Positions 18,102-26,685 of a DNA stretch of 64,000 bases are shown here, one piece after another. Source of the DNA: Bosea beijingensis (GTDB lineage: Bacteria; Pseudomonadota; Alphaproteobacteria; Rhizobiales; Beijerinckiaceae); the NCBI RefSeq assembly GCF_030758975.1, contig NZ_CP132359.1, positions 5,047,236 through 5,111,235 on the forward strand. The letters run 5' to 3'. Numbering within the stretch: the stretch's first letter is position 1; every line of letters begins with the position of its first letter. A program made the translations under genes and the position numbers. Below the pieces are notes generated by a model that had not been told where the DNA came from, did no database searches, and saw only the letters and a program-made list of their open reading frames with translations.

Positions 18102-20027
18102 TTAACTCCGCGCCGGCTCGCGCAGGACGCGCTCGAAGAAGTCCGACAGGCGCTCTACCCCGGTGAGCGGAAGCACGTCGGCGACATACTGATCCGGACG
18201 CACGACGACCATGCAACCTTGCTCGCGGTCGATTCCGCGCAGGTCGAAGATATCGCTGCCCGGGCGCTGGTCCGCACAGTGCACCTTCTCGTAGTCCGTC
18301 AGGCCGTATCGGCCCTTGGCCGGCTGGAGGAAAGGCGGAACGCGCGCCAGATCGGCTTCGCGATGGGCCTGCTGCAGCACTGCGATAACCTCGATCACGG
18401 CGTCCGCATCCCCGAGCGGCGTGTAGCGCCGCACCGGAGAGGCCTGGTGGAGGTCGAGAAAGCTGACGAGCTCCGACAGGCCCGACCCGCAGTCGAACGG
18501 ATCGCCGGCTCCAGCGAAGGCGACTATTCGCCAGCGCCCATCGGCCGTGATGCGATGCGAAAGTTCCAGGGGCTTGGCATCGGCGAGCCTGACCACCGGT
18601 GCGGAATGAAACCGCATGCCGATCTGGAAGCCCGATGCCAACCCCTGATGCGTGCCGTCGGCGCAGATCGCGGATGGCTCGTAGCGCACGGCTGTCCCTG
18701 CGGTGAAGCGTCCCTGCTTGACGAAGTAGCGCTGGAACTCGGCGGGATCCCGGGCGCGTTGGGCGTCGGGCCCCGGGCCGGCTGGACGAGCGCTGAACAT
18801 GGCCGCGAACTCCCGGTCGAAGTCGATCAGTTCCTGGGCGAGCTTCCGGCGTTCCGCGGAGTAGCTGAGCAGCAGTTGCGCGGGGCTCGTGCCTCTTATG
18901 ACGGCTGCCAGCTTCCATCCCAGATTGAAACCATCCGCCATCGAGACGTTCATGCCTTGCCCGGCCTTAGGGCTATGCGTGTGGCAGGAATCGCCGGCGA
19001 TGAAGACACGGGGTGGTCGGCCAGCATCCTCGCAGCTGTCGTCAAACCGGTCGCAGAGCCGCTGGCCGATCTCGTAGACCGACCACCATGCCACTTCCTT
19101 GACGTCGATCCGGTAGGGATGCGCGATGCGGTTCGCAGCAGCGACAAGGTCCCCGACCTCCAGCGCGCGCGAAGCGACGCGCTCGTCTTTCGCCAGCTTG
19201 TCGAGCTCGACATAGAATCGCACCAGATAGCCGCCCTCCCGCGGTATCACGAGCATGCTGCCCTGGCTGGCCGACTGGATCGCGGCCTTCATGCGGATGT
19301 CTGGGAAATCGGTGATGGCGAGGACGTCCATTACGCCCCAGGCGCTGTTGGCCGAGTCACCGCGCAGCTCGAGTCCGATCGCCTTGCGAACGGCACTTCG
19401 CGCCCCGTCGCATCCGACCAGGTAGCGCGTTTTCACGACCTCCTCGCGCTCCGAGCCAGCCGGCCCGAGCCACTTCAGCCGAACCGTCACGGGGTGGCTT
19501 TCAGCCTCGGTCGTGTTGGCTGACCGGTCCAGCCCGATGAACTCCACCGCGTAGTCCGGCTCCAGCCTGCTCGCAGAGTTGCGCATGGTCTCCAGCAGAA
19601 AATCATGTACCCGCGCCTGATTGAGGATGACGTGCGGGAACTCGGAAAGCCCGTCCTCAGTATCCTGGATGCGGCTATGACGCGCGATGCGACGGGGATC
19701 GGCGGCGTCGGGCTTCCAGAACGTGGTCTCGTTGACCCAATAGCTTTCCCTGGCTACCCGTTCGGCGAAGCCGAAGGCCTGAAACATTTCCATGGTTCGG
19801 CAGGCTATGCCGTCGGCCTGGCCGATCCGAAGAGGGCCCGGCTTCCGCTCTACGATCCGGACGCGGATGTCAGGAAAAGCGGACAACTGCGCCGCGAGGG
19901 TGAGGCCAGCCGGTCCGCAGCCGACGATCAGCACATCGACGTCCGACGACCCGCTCGGAGCCCGGCTTGCCGGGACCGGAAGAATGGCAGGATCGCCGGG
20001 CAAGAAGCCGTTCAAGTGAAACTGCAT
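18102..20027 (-). CDS. mobA: 3-hydroxybenzoate 4-monooxygenase (MobA)
   Basis: A 641-residue flavoprotein monooxygenase that para-hydroxylates 3-hydroxybenzoate to protocatechuate with NADPH and O2. Characteristic MobA sequence runs through it: MQFHLNGF at the start, DVLIVGCGPAGLTLAAQL (FAD dinucleotide motif, residues 30-47), GQADGIACRTMEMFQAFGF, DTEDGLSEFPHVILNQARVHD, the FAD-pyrophosphate motif FIAGDSCHTHSPKAGQGMN near 350, and a C-terminal thioredoxin-like domain with DIFDLRGIDR and VVVRPDQYVA. Length matches the Comamonas testosteroni enzyme (about 640). It is convergent with the EamA gene and downstream of the class II aldolase gene by 27 bases. No TTAG-N4-CTAA site lies directly upstream, so transcription probably begins before the aldolase or hydroxyacid dehydrogenase gene. 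Confidence 0.95.
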   Translation of the reverse strand: MQFHLNGFLPGDPAILPVPASRAPSGSSDVDVLIVGCGPAGLTLAAQLSAFPDIRVRIVERKPGPLRIGQADGIACRTMEMFQAFGFAERVARESYWVNETTFWKPDAADPRRIARHSRIQDTEDGLSEFPHVILNQARVHDFLLETMRNSASRLEPDYAVEFIGLDRSANTTEAESHPVTVRLKWLGPAGSEREEVVKTRYLVGCDGARSAVRKAIGLELRGDSANSAWGVMDVLAITDFPDIRMKAAIQSASQGSMLVIPREGGYLVRFYVELDKLAKDERVASRALEVGDLVAAANRIAHPYRIDVKEVAWWSVYEIGQRLCDRFDDSCEDAGRPPRVFIAGDSCHTHSPKAGQGMNVSMADGFNLGWKLAAVIRGTSPAQLLLSYSAERRKLAQELIDFDREFAAMFSARPAGPGPDAQRARDPAEFQRYFVKQGRFTAGTAVRYEPSAICADGTHQGLASGFQIGMRFHSAPVVRLADAKPLELSHRITADGRWRIVAFAGAGDPFDCGSGLSELVSFLDLHQASPVRRYTPLGDADAVIEVIAVLQQAHREADLARVPPFLQPAKGRYGLTDYEKVHCADQRPGSDIFDLRGIDREQGCMVVVRPDQYVADVLPLTGVERLSDFFERVLREPARS

Positions 20028-20054
20028 CGGGCACCTCGCAGCTTCCCTTGGCCG

Positions 20055-20834
20055 TCAGGCCCGGCCCCCGGACCGCCTCTGGCGGGTCTGCTCGAGCCAA
20101 AGATCCCACGGTCGCTGGACCTGGCCCTCAACCCGGTCGACGCAGGCCCGGCATTCGTCTTCGGTCAGGTACGCCACTTCGCCCAGCTGGGTGGCCTGCA
20201 GCTGATACCGGGCATTGAGCTCTGCATAGACGGCGCGGTAGACGGCGTTCTTCACGGTCGGTCCAACGACGGTCGATCCATGGCCGCGCATCAGGACGAT
20301 GTCGCTGTTGCGGAAATGCTCGGCCAGCGCACGCCCAAGTTCGGGGCTGCTGATCAGCAGGTCGGTCGCGTCACCGCCTGTCGCCCGGATCTCGAAGACA
20401 GGCGCTTCCTTTCCGATGAAGCCGGCCATATGGAAGAGCGCCCTCAGCCTGGTTCCCTTCACGACGCTCAGCGGAACTATCGAATGGGAGTGGCTGTGAA
20501 CGATGGACTGGACGTCGGGCCTCGCGCGGTAGATCTCGCTGTGAATGAACCGCTCCAGGTAGACACCGCGGCCGTGCGCATCGACGGGCTGGCCCGAGAG
20601 ATCGAACTGCACGATGTCCTCTGCCGTTACACGCCCCGGCGCCATATTGCGCGCCAGCAAAAACCGATCCGGCCGCTTGTCGTGGCGCACGCTCACATGG
20701 CCGAACGCGTCCACTACGCCCTGGTCGAACAGGATGTGGTTGGCTGCGACGAGCTCGTCCATGAGTTCCCGCGCCGGCGGCGTTCCCGGTGCCGCGCCAT
20801 CCGGAACAGTGACGGCGGTTGCAGTGTCACACAT
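20055..20834 (-). CDS. Class II aldolase/adducin-family protein
   Basis: A 259-residue metal-dependent class II aldolase fold. Metal ligands are expected from HSHSH (after ARPDVQSIV) and RGHGSTVVG. Family members are sugar-phosphate aldolases or decarboxylases of hydroxylated aromatic acids; 3,4-dihydroxyphthalate decarboxylase of the actinobacterial phthalate pathway is one. Placed right before mobA and near the dioxygenase genes, a decarboxylase role is more likely than a sugar role (inference). ATG 20834 has AAGGAGG upstream at 10 bases. A paralogue is at 50935-51684. Confidence 0.85.
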   Translation of the reverse strand: MCDTATAVTVPDGAAPGTPPARELMDELVAANHILFDQGVVDAFGHVSVRHDKRPDRFLLARNMAPGRVTAEDIVQFDLSGQPVDAHGRGVYLERFIHSEIYRARPDVQSIVHSHSHSIVPLSVVKGTRLRALFHMAGFIGKEAPVFEIRATGGDATDLLISSPELGRALAEHFRNSDIVLMRGHGSTVVGPTVKNAVYRAVYAELNARYQLQATQLGEVAYLTEDECRACVDRVEGQVQRPWDLWLEQTRQRRSGGRA

Positions 20835-20913
20835 GCGGATTTCGCCTCCTTGCAACGGTTGGACGCCCTGCCTCGCTGGCCCGGGCTTCACTATTCAAGT
20901 TCGAGGGCGCGAA

Positions 20914-20942
20914 CTGGAAGATATTTTCGGCTTGTCTTCCAG
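20914..20942. repeat. 8-bp inverted repeat between hydroxyacid dehydrogenase and aldolase genes
   Basis: CTGGAAGA-N13-TCTTCCAG, perfect 8-bp arms. It lies in the 163-base gap before the aldolase start and contains an AT-rich spacer. The right arm overlaps a 13-mer that also occurs at 9259-9271. It may be an operator or a transcript hairpin; there is no T-run. Confidence 0.5.
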
Positions 20943-20997
20943 ACCGCAAACCGGCCTTCGACCGGTCGGCGACGCCTGGCGGGGACGGTGCGGCCAC

Positions 20998-22071
20998 TCA
21001 GGCATAAGGCAGGGGCTCGGGCTCGAACCCAAACATTGATGCGAAGCGGCGGCTAAACGCAGGCCACGCCTGAGGGTTGACCACTCGCGGCGGCGCACGG
21101 CCGTTGAAAAGCTCGATCCATTGGTCCGCGGCGGAGGATGACATCTGCTCCAGCGCTTCCTGTGTAATCCCGGCGGTGTGCGGCGTGGCGATCACGTTGT
21201 CGAAGGACAGCAGCGGATGGTCTGGCGGTGGCGGCTCCTTGAGAAAGACGTCGATGCCTGCGCCAGCGATGCGGCGTTCTCGAAGCGCTGTCTCGAGCGC
21301 CGGTTCGTCGTGGATGCCGCCACGCGCCGTATTGATGAAATAGGCGCTCGGCTTCATTGCGGCGAACTGAGCCTCTCCGAACATGCCCAGTGTCTCCTTG
21401 GATCGCGGGCAGTGCACCGAAACAAAGTCCGAGCGCTGCAAAAGCTCCACCAGACTTGCGCTGGTCCCGTGCCGCCGAACGATTTCCGCACCGTCGAGAT
21501 AAGGATCGTAGGCAAGCACCGTCATCCCGAAGAGCCCATGGCAGAGTTCGGCCAGCCTCCCGCCGATCGCGCCGAGCCCGACGATGCCCACCGTCTTTCC
21601 ACGAATGTCGTTGCCTTGCAGGGCGTACCGGTCGATCTCCGCTCCGTGCCGCCGCAACAGCTTGTCTGCGATGCCGATCCGCTTGGACAGCGACAGCATC
21701 AGGCCCAGAGCATGTTCGGCCACGGCCTCGGTATTGGTGCCGCCCTGGTTGCAGACAAGGATGCCGGCGGCGGTGCAGGCCTCGACATCGATATAGTCGT
21801 AGCCGGCGCCTGTGGAGCTCGCCGCGAGTAGGTTCGGGCAACGGGCGATCAGTGCAGCATCGGGGAACCAAGGTTCGCGCAACTCGGTTCGCGCCTGGAC
21901 CTGATAGCCATGTGCTCTGGACATCACGTCCCAGTTGTCCGCCTCGACGGTCGAGTAGCTCAGTTTCCGCAGGTCGACGTCGTCTCTTCCGCCCAGGATG
22001 TCTTCGGCGATCGGATCGACCCAGCTCTCGAAGAACACCAGACCTGCCTTTTGTCCTGCCCGGACAGCCAT
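20998..22071 (-). CDS. D-isomer-specific 2-hydroxyacid dehydrogenase
   Basis: A 357-residue NAD-dependent dehydrogenase. Nucleotide motif GIVGLGAIGGRLAEL is near residue 163. The catalytic triad is Arg in NTARGG, Glu in the LKEPPPP segment and His in TPHTAGIT. It interconverts 2-oxoacids and D-2-hydroxyacids in the cytoplasm. ATG 22071 follows AAGGGAGAGACA. It is transcribed away from the importer at 22235 and shares its promoter region, which holds operator site 2. It could feed the ThDP enzyme with a 2-oxoacid. Resemblance to phosphoglycerate dehydrogenase is only at family level. Confidence 0.9.
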   Translation of the reverse strand: MAVRAGQKAGLVFFESWVDPIAEDILGGRDDVDLRKLSYSTVEADNWDVMSRAHGYQVQARTELREPWFPDAALIARCPNLLAASSTGAGYDYIDVEACTAAGILVCNQGGTNTEAVAEHALGLMLSLSKRIGIADKLLRRHGAEIDRYALQGNDIRGKTVGIVGLGAIGGRLAELCHGLFGMTVLAYDPYLDGAEIVRRHGTSASLVELLQRSDFVSVHCPRSKETLGMFGEAQFAAMKPSAYFINTARGGIHDEPALETALRERRIAGAGIDVFLKEPPPPDHPLLSFDNVIATPHTAGITQEALEQMSSSAADQWIELFNGRAPPRVVNPQAWPAFSRRFASMFGFEPEPLPYA

Positions 22072-22182
22072 TGTCTCTCCCTTCGACGTCTTGTGAGGGC
22101 ATCCGCAGTCGCAGCGTGCGAGGTTACGGCGAGCCCCTTCGTTGCCTCATCATGCATGCGGGTTGAAAGCTGTGCAATTGTA

Positions 22183-22198
22183 AATTAGTTTCCTAAGT
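22183..22198. promoter_or_regulatory. MarR/SlyA-type operator palindrome (site 2)
   Basis: AATTAG-TTTC-CTAAGT: TTAG-N4-CTAA core with one outer mismatch to site 1. It lies in the AT-rich divergent promoter of the hydroxyacid dehydrogenase (start 22071) and the importer's first gene (start 22235). Confidence 0.7.
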
Positions 22199-22234
22199 AA
22201 TCATTATAACAAAACGAATGCGGAGGATGACACC

Positions 22235-23209
22235 ATGGGCGGAAGGTGGATGCTGGCCTTGATGATTGCGGCCTTTGGCTGGGTCTCGGCACACGCCCAG
22301 GAGGTTCGCAGCGGCGCAGCCAGGAACCGGATCGACCTCGCCATCGTCTCGCGCACCGTGTTCTACCTCCCGCTCTGGCTGGCGGCCGAGAAGGGATACT
22401 TCGCGGAGGAGGGGATCGATCTGCGTATCGAGGTCTTCGACAACGCGGAAAAGATCAATGAGGCGCTCAGGTCGGGGGCGGTCCAGATCGCCATGTCGAC
22501 GCCCGAGAGCATCATGGCCGATGCTCTCAAGGGGGGCAGCCTCCGGGTGGTCGCGGGCAATGCCGGACGCTTACCGCACTTCATCATCGCTCGGCCGGAA
22601 ATCCGGACAATCGCCGATCTCCGCGGCAAGACGATCGGTGTCCTCTCGGATCAGGAGGGCACGACCCATCTCGTGCCCGAGGTGACGCGCCGTGCCGGGC
22701 TGAAGCCGGGCGACTATGTCGTTAAGGCGGTTGGAGGCGCCCCGACCCGCTGGCGCCTCCTGCGATCGGGCGAGATCGACGCCGGGTTGCAGCCGTTTCC
22801 CTTGAGCTACGAGGCGGAGGCGGCGGGCTTCAGTAACCTAGGACCGCTGTCCGGCTTCGTCCCGGAATGGCAATTCACCAGCGTAAACGTCGACATGCGC
22901 TGGGCCGAAGCCAATCGGAATCGACTGACGGCGGCGCTGCGCGCATTGCGGCGCGGCCTCGACGCTATCGCCGTGGAGCCCGCCACTGCAGCCGCCGTTG
23001 CCGCGCGCGAACTGAAGACGTCCGAGCCTCTCGCTGCTCGCGCTATCGCCGACACCGCCCGCCTCGGGATTCTGACGCCAGGCATGGAGGTATCGCTGCC
23101 GGGGTTGAAGAAGGTGCACGAGGCGCTTGTGGCGGCAGGCCTGGTCGCGAGCGAGCCGTTCGACGCAGGGCGCGTGGTCGATGCGTCCTTTCTGCGCGCC
23201 AGCCGCTGA
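22235..23209 (+). CDS. NMT1/TauA-like periplasmic substrate-binding protein
   Basis: A 324-residue periplasmic binding protein with a Sec signal (cleavage probable after AHA near residue 22). Contains the NMT1-style VFYLPLWLAAEKGYFAEEGIDLRIE opening and RSGEIDAGLQPFPLSYEAE. ATG 22235 with GGAGG 9 bases upstream. It is not a close paralogue of the binding protein at 24133 in the same operon, so this importer has two different binding proteins and may recognise two ligands. Confidence 0.9.
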   Translation: MGGRWMLALMIAAFGWVSAHAQEVRSGAARNRIDLAIVSRTVFYLPLWLAAEKGYFAEEGIDLRIEVFDNAEKINEALRSGAVQIAMSTPESIMADALKGGSLRVVAGNAGRLPHFIIARPEIRTIADLRGKTIGVLSDQEGTTHLVPEVTRRAGLKPGDYVVKAVGGAPTRWRLLRSGEIDAGLQPFPLSYEAEAAGFSNLGPLSGFVPEWQFTSVNVDMRWAEANRNRLTAALRALRRGLDAIAVEPATAAAVAARELKTSEPLAARAIADTARLGILTPGMEVSLPGLKKVHEALVAAGLVASEPFDAGRVVDASFLRASR

Positions 23210-23302
23210 GGCCAGCTGCACCGAAGGTCTCGCGATCAGTCGGGCGCGCGATCCAGCACAGGAAAATGCCGCCGCGGCGGCGATGCATCCAGGAGGTTGT
23301 CT

Positions 23303-24100
23303 TTGGCCTATGATCTTGAGGTCGCCAATGTCTCCAAGCGCTATGGCGATCGGTCGAGCGGTCTACTGGCCGTCAGCGATGTCAGCCTGTCGGTCCGGAA
23401 AGGCGAGTTCGTGTCGGTCATCGGGCCGAGCGGCTGCGGCAAGTCCACGCTCTTCGGAATTATCGGCGGTCTGATTGGTGATTACGACGGAGAGGTTCGC
23501 GTCGGCGGGCAGTCTCATGTCGGCACGCACCGCGATATCGGAATCGTCTTTCAGGAGGAATCGACGCTGCCATGGCGAAGCGTCCTGGCCAATGTCGCCC
23601 TACCGTTGGAAATCCAGGGCATGCCACGCGCCGAACGCGAGGAACTGGCGCGGCATTACATCGATCTCGTCGGTCTTACGGGCTTCGAGACCAGCAAGCC
23701 CGCAGCCCTGTCGGGCGGCATGCGCCAGCGCACGGCTATCGCGCGCACGCTGGCCTTCAAGCCCCGCGTGCTGCTGATGGACGAGCCGTTCGGGGCACTG
23801 GACGAGCAGACTCGCCTCCTGCTCGGTGATCGGGTGCTGGCGATCCATACCGAATTGCAACAGACGACGCTTCTGATCACGCACAACATCACCGAGGCGG
23901 TTCAACTGAGTGACCGCGTCGTCGTGATGTCCTATCGGCCGGGCCGCATTCTCAAGGTCATCGACATCGATCTGCCGCGCCCGCGAAGCTCGGAAAGCAT
24001 CACTGACGAGCGCTTCGGACGCTATGTCGCGGAGATCTGGGGGGATCTTCGTGCCGAAGCCAGCCGTGGGATGCAGGAGGGTGAGCGCAAGCGGGCCTGA
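23303..24100 (+). CDS. NitT/TauT-type ABC transporter ATP-binding protein
   Basis: A 265-residue ATPase with Walker A GPSGCGKST, Q-loop VFQEES, signature LSGGMRQR, Walker B VLLMDEPFGALDEQ and ITHNITEA. Start: TTG 23303 lies 6 bases after AGGAGG; a TTG at 23297 directly abuts that site and is less likely. Highly similar to the ATPase at 8199-9053, including the RYVAEIWGDLRAEASRGM tail. Third gene-pair member of operon 22235-26629. Confidence 0.92.
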   Translation: MAYDLEVANVSKRYGDRSSGLLAVSDVSLSVRKGEFVSVIGPSGCGKSTLFGIIGGLIGDYDGEVRVGGQSHVGTHRDIGIVFQEESTLPWRSVLANVALPLEIQGMPRAEREELARHYIDLVGLTGFETSKPAALSGGMRQRTAIARTLAFKPRVLLMDEPFGALDEQTRLLLGDRVLAIHTELQQTTLLITHNITEAVQLSDRVVVMSYRPGRILKVIDIDLPRPRSSESITDERFGRYVAEIWGDLRAEASRGMQEGERKRA

Positions 24101-24132
24101 AGTTTAGCTGAGCCAGAGGGAGGACGACCACA

Positions 24133-25122
24133 ATGAATACCGAACGAAAGAACTGGATCGGACCGACGCGGCGGACGGCTATTGCCGGTGGCTTAGCCGC
24201 CGGCCTGATGCCGCGCGTCGCCCGCGCGGCCGACAAGATGCGCATCGTCAGCAGCCAGAAGGGTTTCTGGGACACCACTCTCATCCTGTTCGGCCAGCAG
24301 AAGGGCATTTTCGCCGATCACAAACTCGATCTCGACATCATCTGGTCGGATGGTGGGTCGGACATTCAACAGGCAGTCATCACCGGTTCGACGGACTTCG
24401 GAGTCGCGCCCGGAATTCTTGGCGCGTTGAGCGCATTCGAAAAGCGCGCGCCGATCGCCGTGACGAACGCGGCCATGACAGGTTCGAGCGACCTGTTCTG
24501 GTACGTGCGGGCGGAAAGCCCGATCCGTAGCCTTGCTGACTGCAACGGCAAGACGATTGCTTTCTCGCGCCCCGGCGCATCGACCGAGCTCATTGCATCG
24601 ACCCTGATCGACCATGCCGGAGTTAAGGCCAAGCTCGTCGGAACCGGCGGTCCCGGCGCCACACTGACCCAGGTGATGTCCGGCCAGATCGATGTCGGCT
24701 GGTCCGCACCTACGGTGGGGCTCGCTGAGGAACGCGCCGGCAAGCTGCGGATCATCGCGCGCGGCAACGACGCGCCAGGACTTGCGGCGCAGACTGTCCG
24801 CGTCGGAATGACGAATAGCCGGTTCCTGGCCGAACGTTCGGAGTTGCTCGCGCGCCTGTCGAAGGGAATGCAGCAGACCATAGACTGGGCCTATGACGGC
24901 GACGAGGCTCTGCAGATGTATGCCGAGCTGAACCGGGTCGACATCGCGACGGCGCGGCAGGCCCGCGACACCAACTATCCGAAGGCGGCGCTGGCGCTGG
25001 CGCCGATCGGGAACATCGAACTGAGCATCGCTCAGGCGGTGAGGGATAAGCGTCTGTCGAAGCCGCTGACACCGGACCAGATCAAGGCGTTTACTGCCAA
25101 TGTCGGGCGGTTCCTCGCATGA
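24133..25122 (+). CDS. TauA/SsuA-like substrate-binding protein, Tat-like signal
   Basis: A 329-residue binding protein. The leader contains TRRTAIAGGLAAG, a twin-arginine-like motif, followed by a hydrophobic stretch and an ARA cleavage site near residue 33. Core segments GALSAFEKRAPI, DLFWYVRAESP and TLTQVMSGQIDVGW match the binding protein at 2323-3288. ATG 24133 with GAGGGAGGA upstream. Its stop overlaps the next permease start by 4 bases. Confidence 0.92.
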   Translation: MNTERKNWIGPTRRTAIAGGLAAGLMPRVARAADKMRIVSSQKGFWDTTLILFGQQKGIFADHKLDLDIIWSDGGSDIQQAVITGSTDFGVAPGILGALSAFEKRAPIAVTNAAMTGSSDLFWYVRAESPIRSLADCNGKTIAFSRPGASTELIASTLIDHAGVKAKLVGTGGPGATLTQVMSGQIDVGWSAPTVGLAEERAGKLRIIARGNDAPGLAAQTVRVGMTNSRFLAERSELLARLSKGMQQTIDWAYDGDEALQMYAELNRVDIATARQARDTNYPKAALALAPIGNIELSIAQAVRDKRLSKPLTPDQIKAFTANVGRFLA

Positions 25123-25862
25123 GGCTCAGCGGAAGTTGGGCCAGCCTGGGCCTTCTTGTCGTCGCGACGGCAGCTCTTGAGGCGTTGTCGCGCGGCGGTT
25201 GGGTTTCGACCTTTATTACGCCGCCGCCATCGGAGACCCTGGCCGCGATACCCGGGCTCTTCCTGCACGAGGGGCTCGGATATGCCACATGGGTGACCTT
25301 CCAGACGACGCTGCTGGCGACCACGCTTGCTTTGCTCGTCGGGGTGCCCGCCGGTGCTCTGCTAGCGAGGCACCGCAGGTTCGGGCAGGCCTATGAGCCC
25401 TGGCTCGAGGCGGCCTTCTCGGCGCCCATCATCCTGCTTTACCCGCTGTTCCTGATCTTCTTCGGACGCAGCCTCGTAACCATCGTGGTGATGGGTTTCG
25501 TCGTTGGGGTCATCCCCGTGATCATCAAGACCCGCGAGGGCATCGTGAACCTGCGGCCGGTATTCCACAATCTCGCGCTCTCCTTGCACATGAGCGATGT
25601 GCAGAGCCTGATCAAGATTATCCTGCCTGCAGCTTTGCCAAGCATTTTCGTCGGACTGCGGCTCGCGCTGATCTATGCGATGATCAACATCGTCGCGGTC
25701 GAGTTTCTCGTCGGTTTGGGTGGGCTCGGTTATCTCGTAGCCGATATGTACGATCGCTACGACATTCCATCGATGTATTCCGCCATCGTCTTCGTCGTCG
25801 TGCTCAGCAGCGCATTCTTTCTCGTCATCGAACGGAGCGAAGCATGGTTGCGATCGGCATGA
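25119..25862 (+). CDS. NitT/TauT-type ABC transporter permease (subunit 1)
   Basis: A 247-residue six-helix permease. ATG 25119 overlaps the preceding stop (ATGA). Paralogous to the permease at 7441-8196. It pairs with the different permease at 25844, so the transporter core is a heterodimer. Confidence 0.92.
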   Translation: MRLSGSWASLGLLVVATAALEALSRGGWVSTFITPPPSETLAAIPGLFLHEGLGYATWVTFQTTLLATTLALLVGVPAGALLARHRRFGQAYEPWLEAAFSAPIILLYPLFLIFFGRSLVTIVVMGFVVGVIPVIIKTREGIVNLRPVFHNLALSLHMSDVQSLIKIILPAALPSIFVGLRLALIYAMINIVAVEFLVGLGGLGYLVADMYDRYDIPSMYSAIVFVVVLSSAFFLVIERSEAWLRSA

Positions 25863-26629
25863 CGCCGCCCGCCGCGGCCGCGGACCGGGGGTTGTCCGTG
25901 GGTGCCATCAGGCTGCTGACCTTGACGGGTCTGCTCGCCGCCTATCAGGCAATCTCATCCTCAGGGCTTGTCTTCGAGGGCGCGATGCCAGGGCTGCCGG
26001 CCATCGCTGTCGCATTGCTGCGCCAAGTCGCCGATCCCGCGTTCTACCCGCATCTCGGTCGCACTGCATACGAGGCCGCGGCAGGGGTCGCGATCGGCGC
26101 CAGTTTGGGCGTGGCTTGTGGGGTGTCGCTGGGCGCGTCCCGCTTCCTCGCGGCAATGCTGGACCCGTGGATCCGGGCCCTGGCGCCCGCGCCGAAGATC
26201 ATCTTCCTGCCGGTGCTGATCCTCGCCTTCGGCATCGACGCCGGACCGAAGATCGCAATGGCTGCGATTTCTTCCTTCTTTCCGGTCGCGGTCGCCACCT
26301 TCGGCGGCATGCGCGAGGTCCGGCGGATCCTGGTGCAGGTGGTGCGGAGCTTCGACGCCTCGACCTTGCAGCTGGTGCGGATCATCTACCTGCCGTCGAT
26401 TGTGGTTCCTCTGCTTGGAAGCCTGCGTCTTGCCGTGGGCGTGGCCCTGATCGGGGCACTGCTCGCTGAAGTAAAGATGTCGAACAAGGGGCTCGGGTAC
26501 CTGATCATCCAGGACTATAACGCCTTCCGCACCGCGGAAATGTACGCGCTGCTGCTCCTGGTATTTGCGCTGGCACTCAGCATCAACGCCGTCCTGCGCG
26601 CCATCGGCCGGCGCTTCGGTGTTCCCTGA
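25844..26629 (+). CDS. NitT/TauT-type ABC transporter permease (subunit 2)
   Basis: A 261-residue permease with about six membrane helices, overlapping the previous gene by 19 bases; ATG 25844 has GGAGCGAAGC upstream. Contains the APKIIFLPVLILAFG and FFPVAVATFGGMREV segments shared with the permease at 1481-2296. Last transporter gene of the operon. Confidence 0.92.
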   Translation: MVAIGMTPPAAAADRGLSVGAIRLLTLTGLLAAYQAISSSGLVFEGAMPGLPAIAVALLRQVADPAFYPHLGRTAYEAAAGVAIGASLGVACGVSLGASRFLAAMLDPWIRALAPAPKIIFLPVLILAFGIDAGPKIAMAAISSFFPVAVATFGGMREVRRILVQVVRSFDASTLQLVRIIYLPSIVVPLLGSLRLAVGVALIGALLAEVKMSNKGLGYLIIQDYNAFRTAEMYALLLLVFALALSINAVLRAIGRRFGVP

Positions 26630-26685
26630 GCATTCTTATCAGCGCCACGTGACGAGGGTCGGGCGCATAATCCGGATAAAATCAG

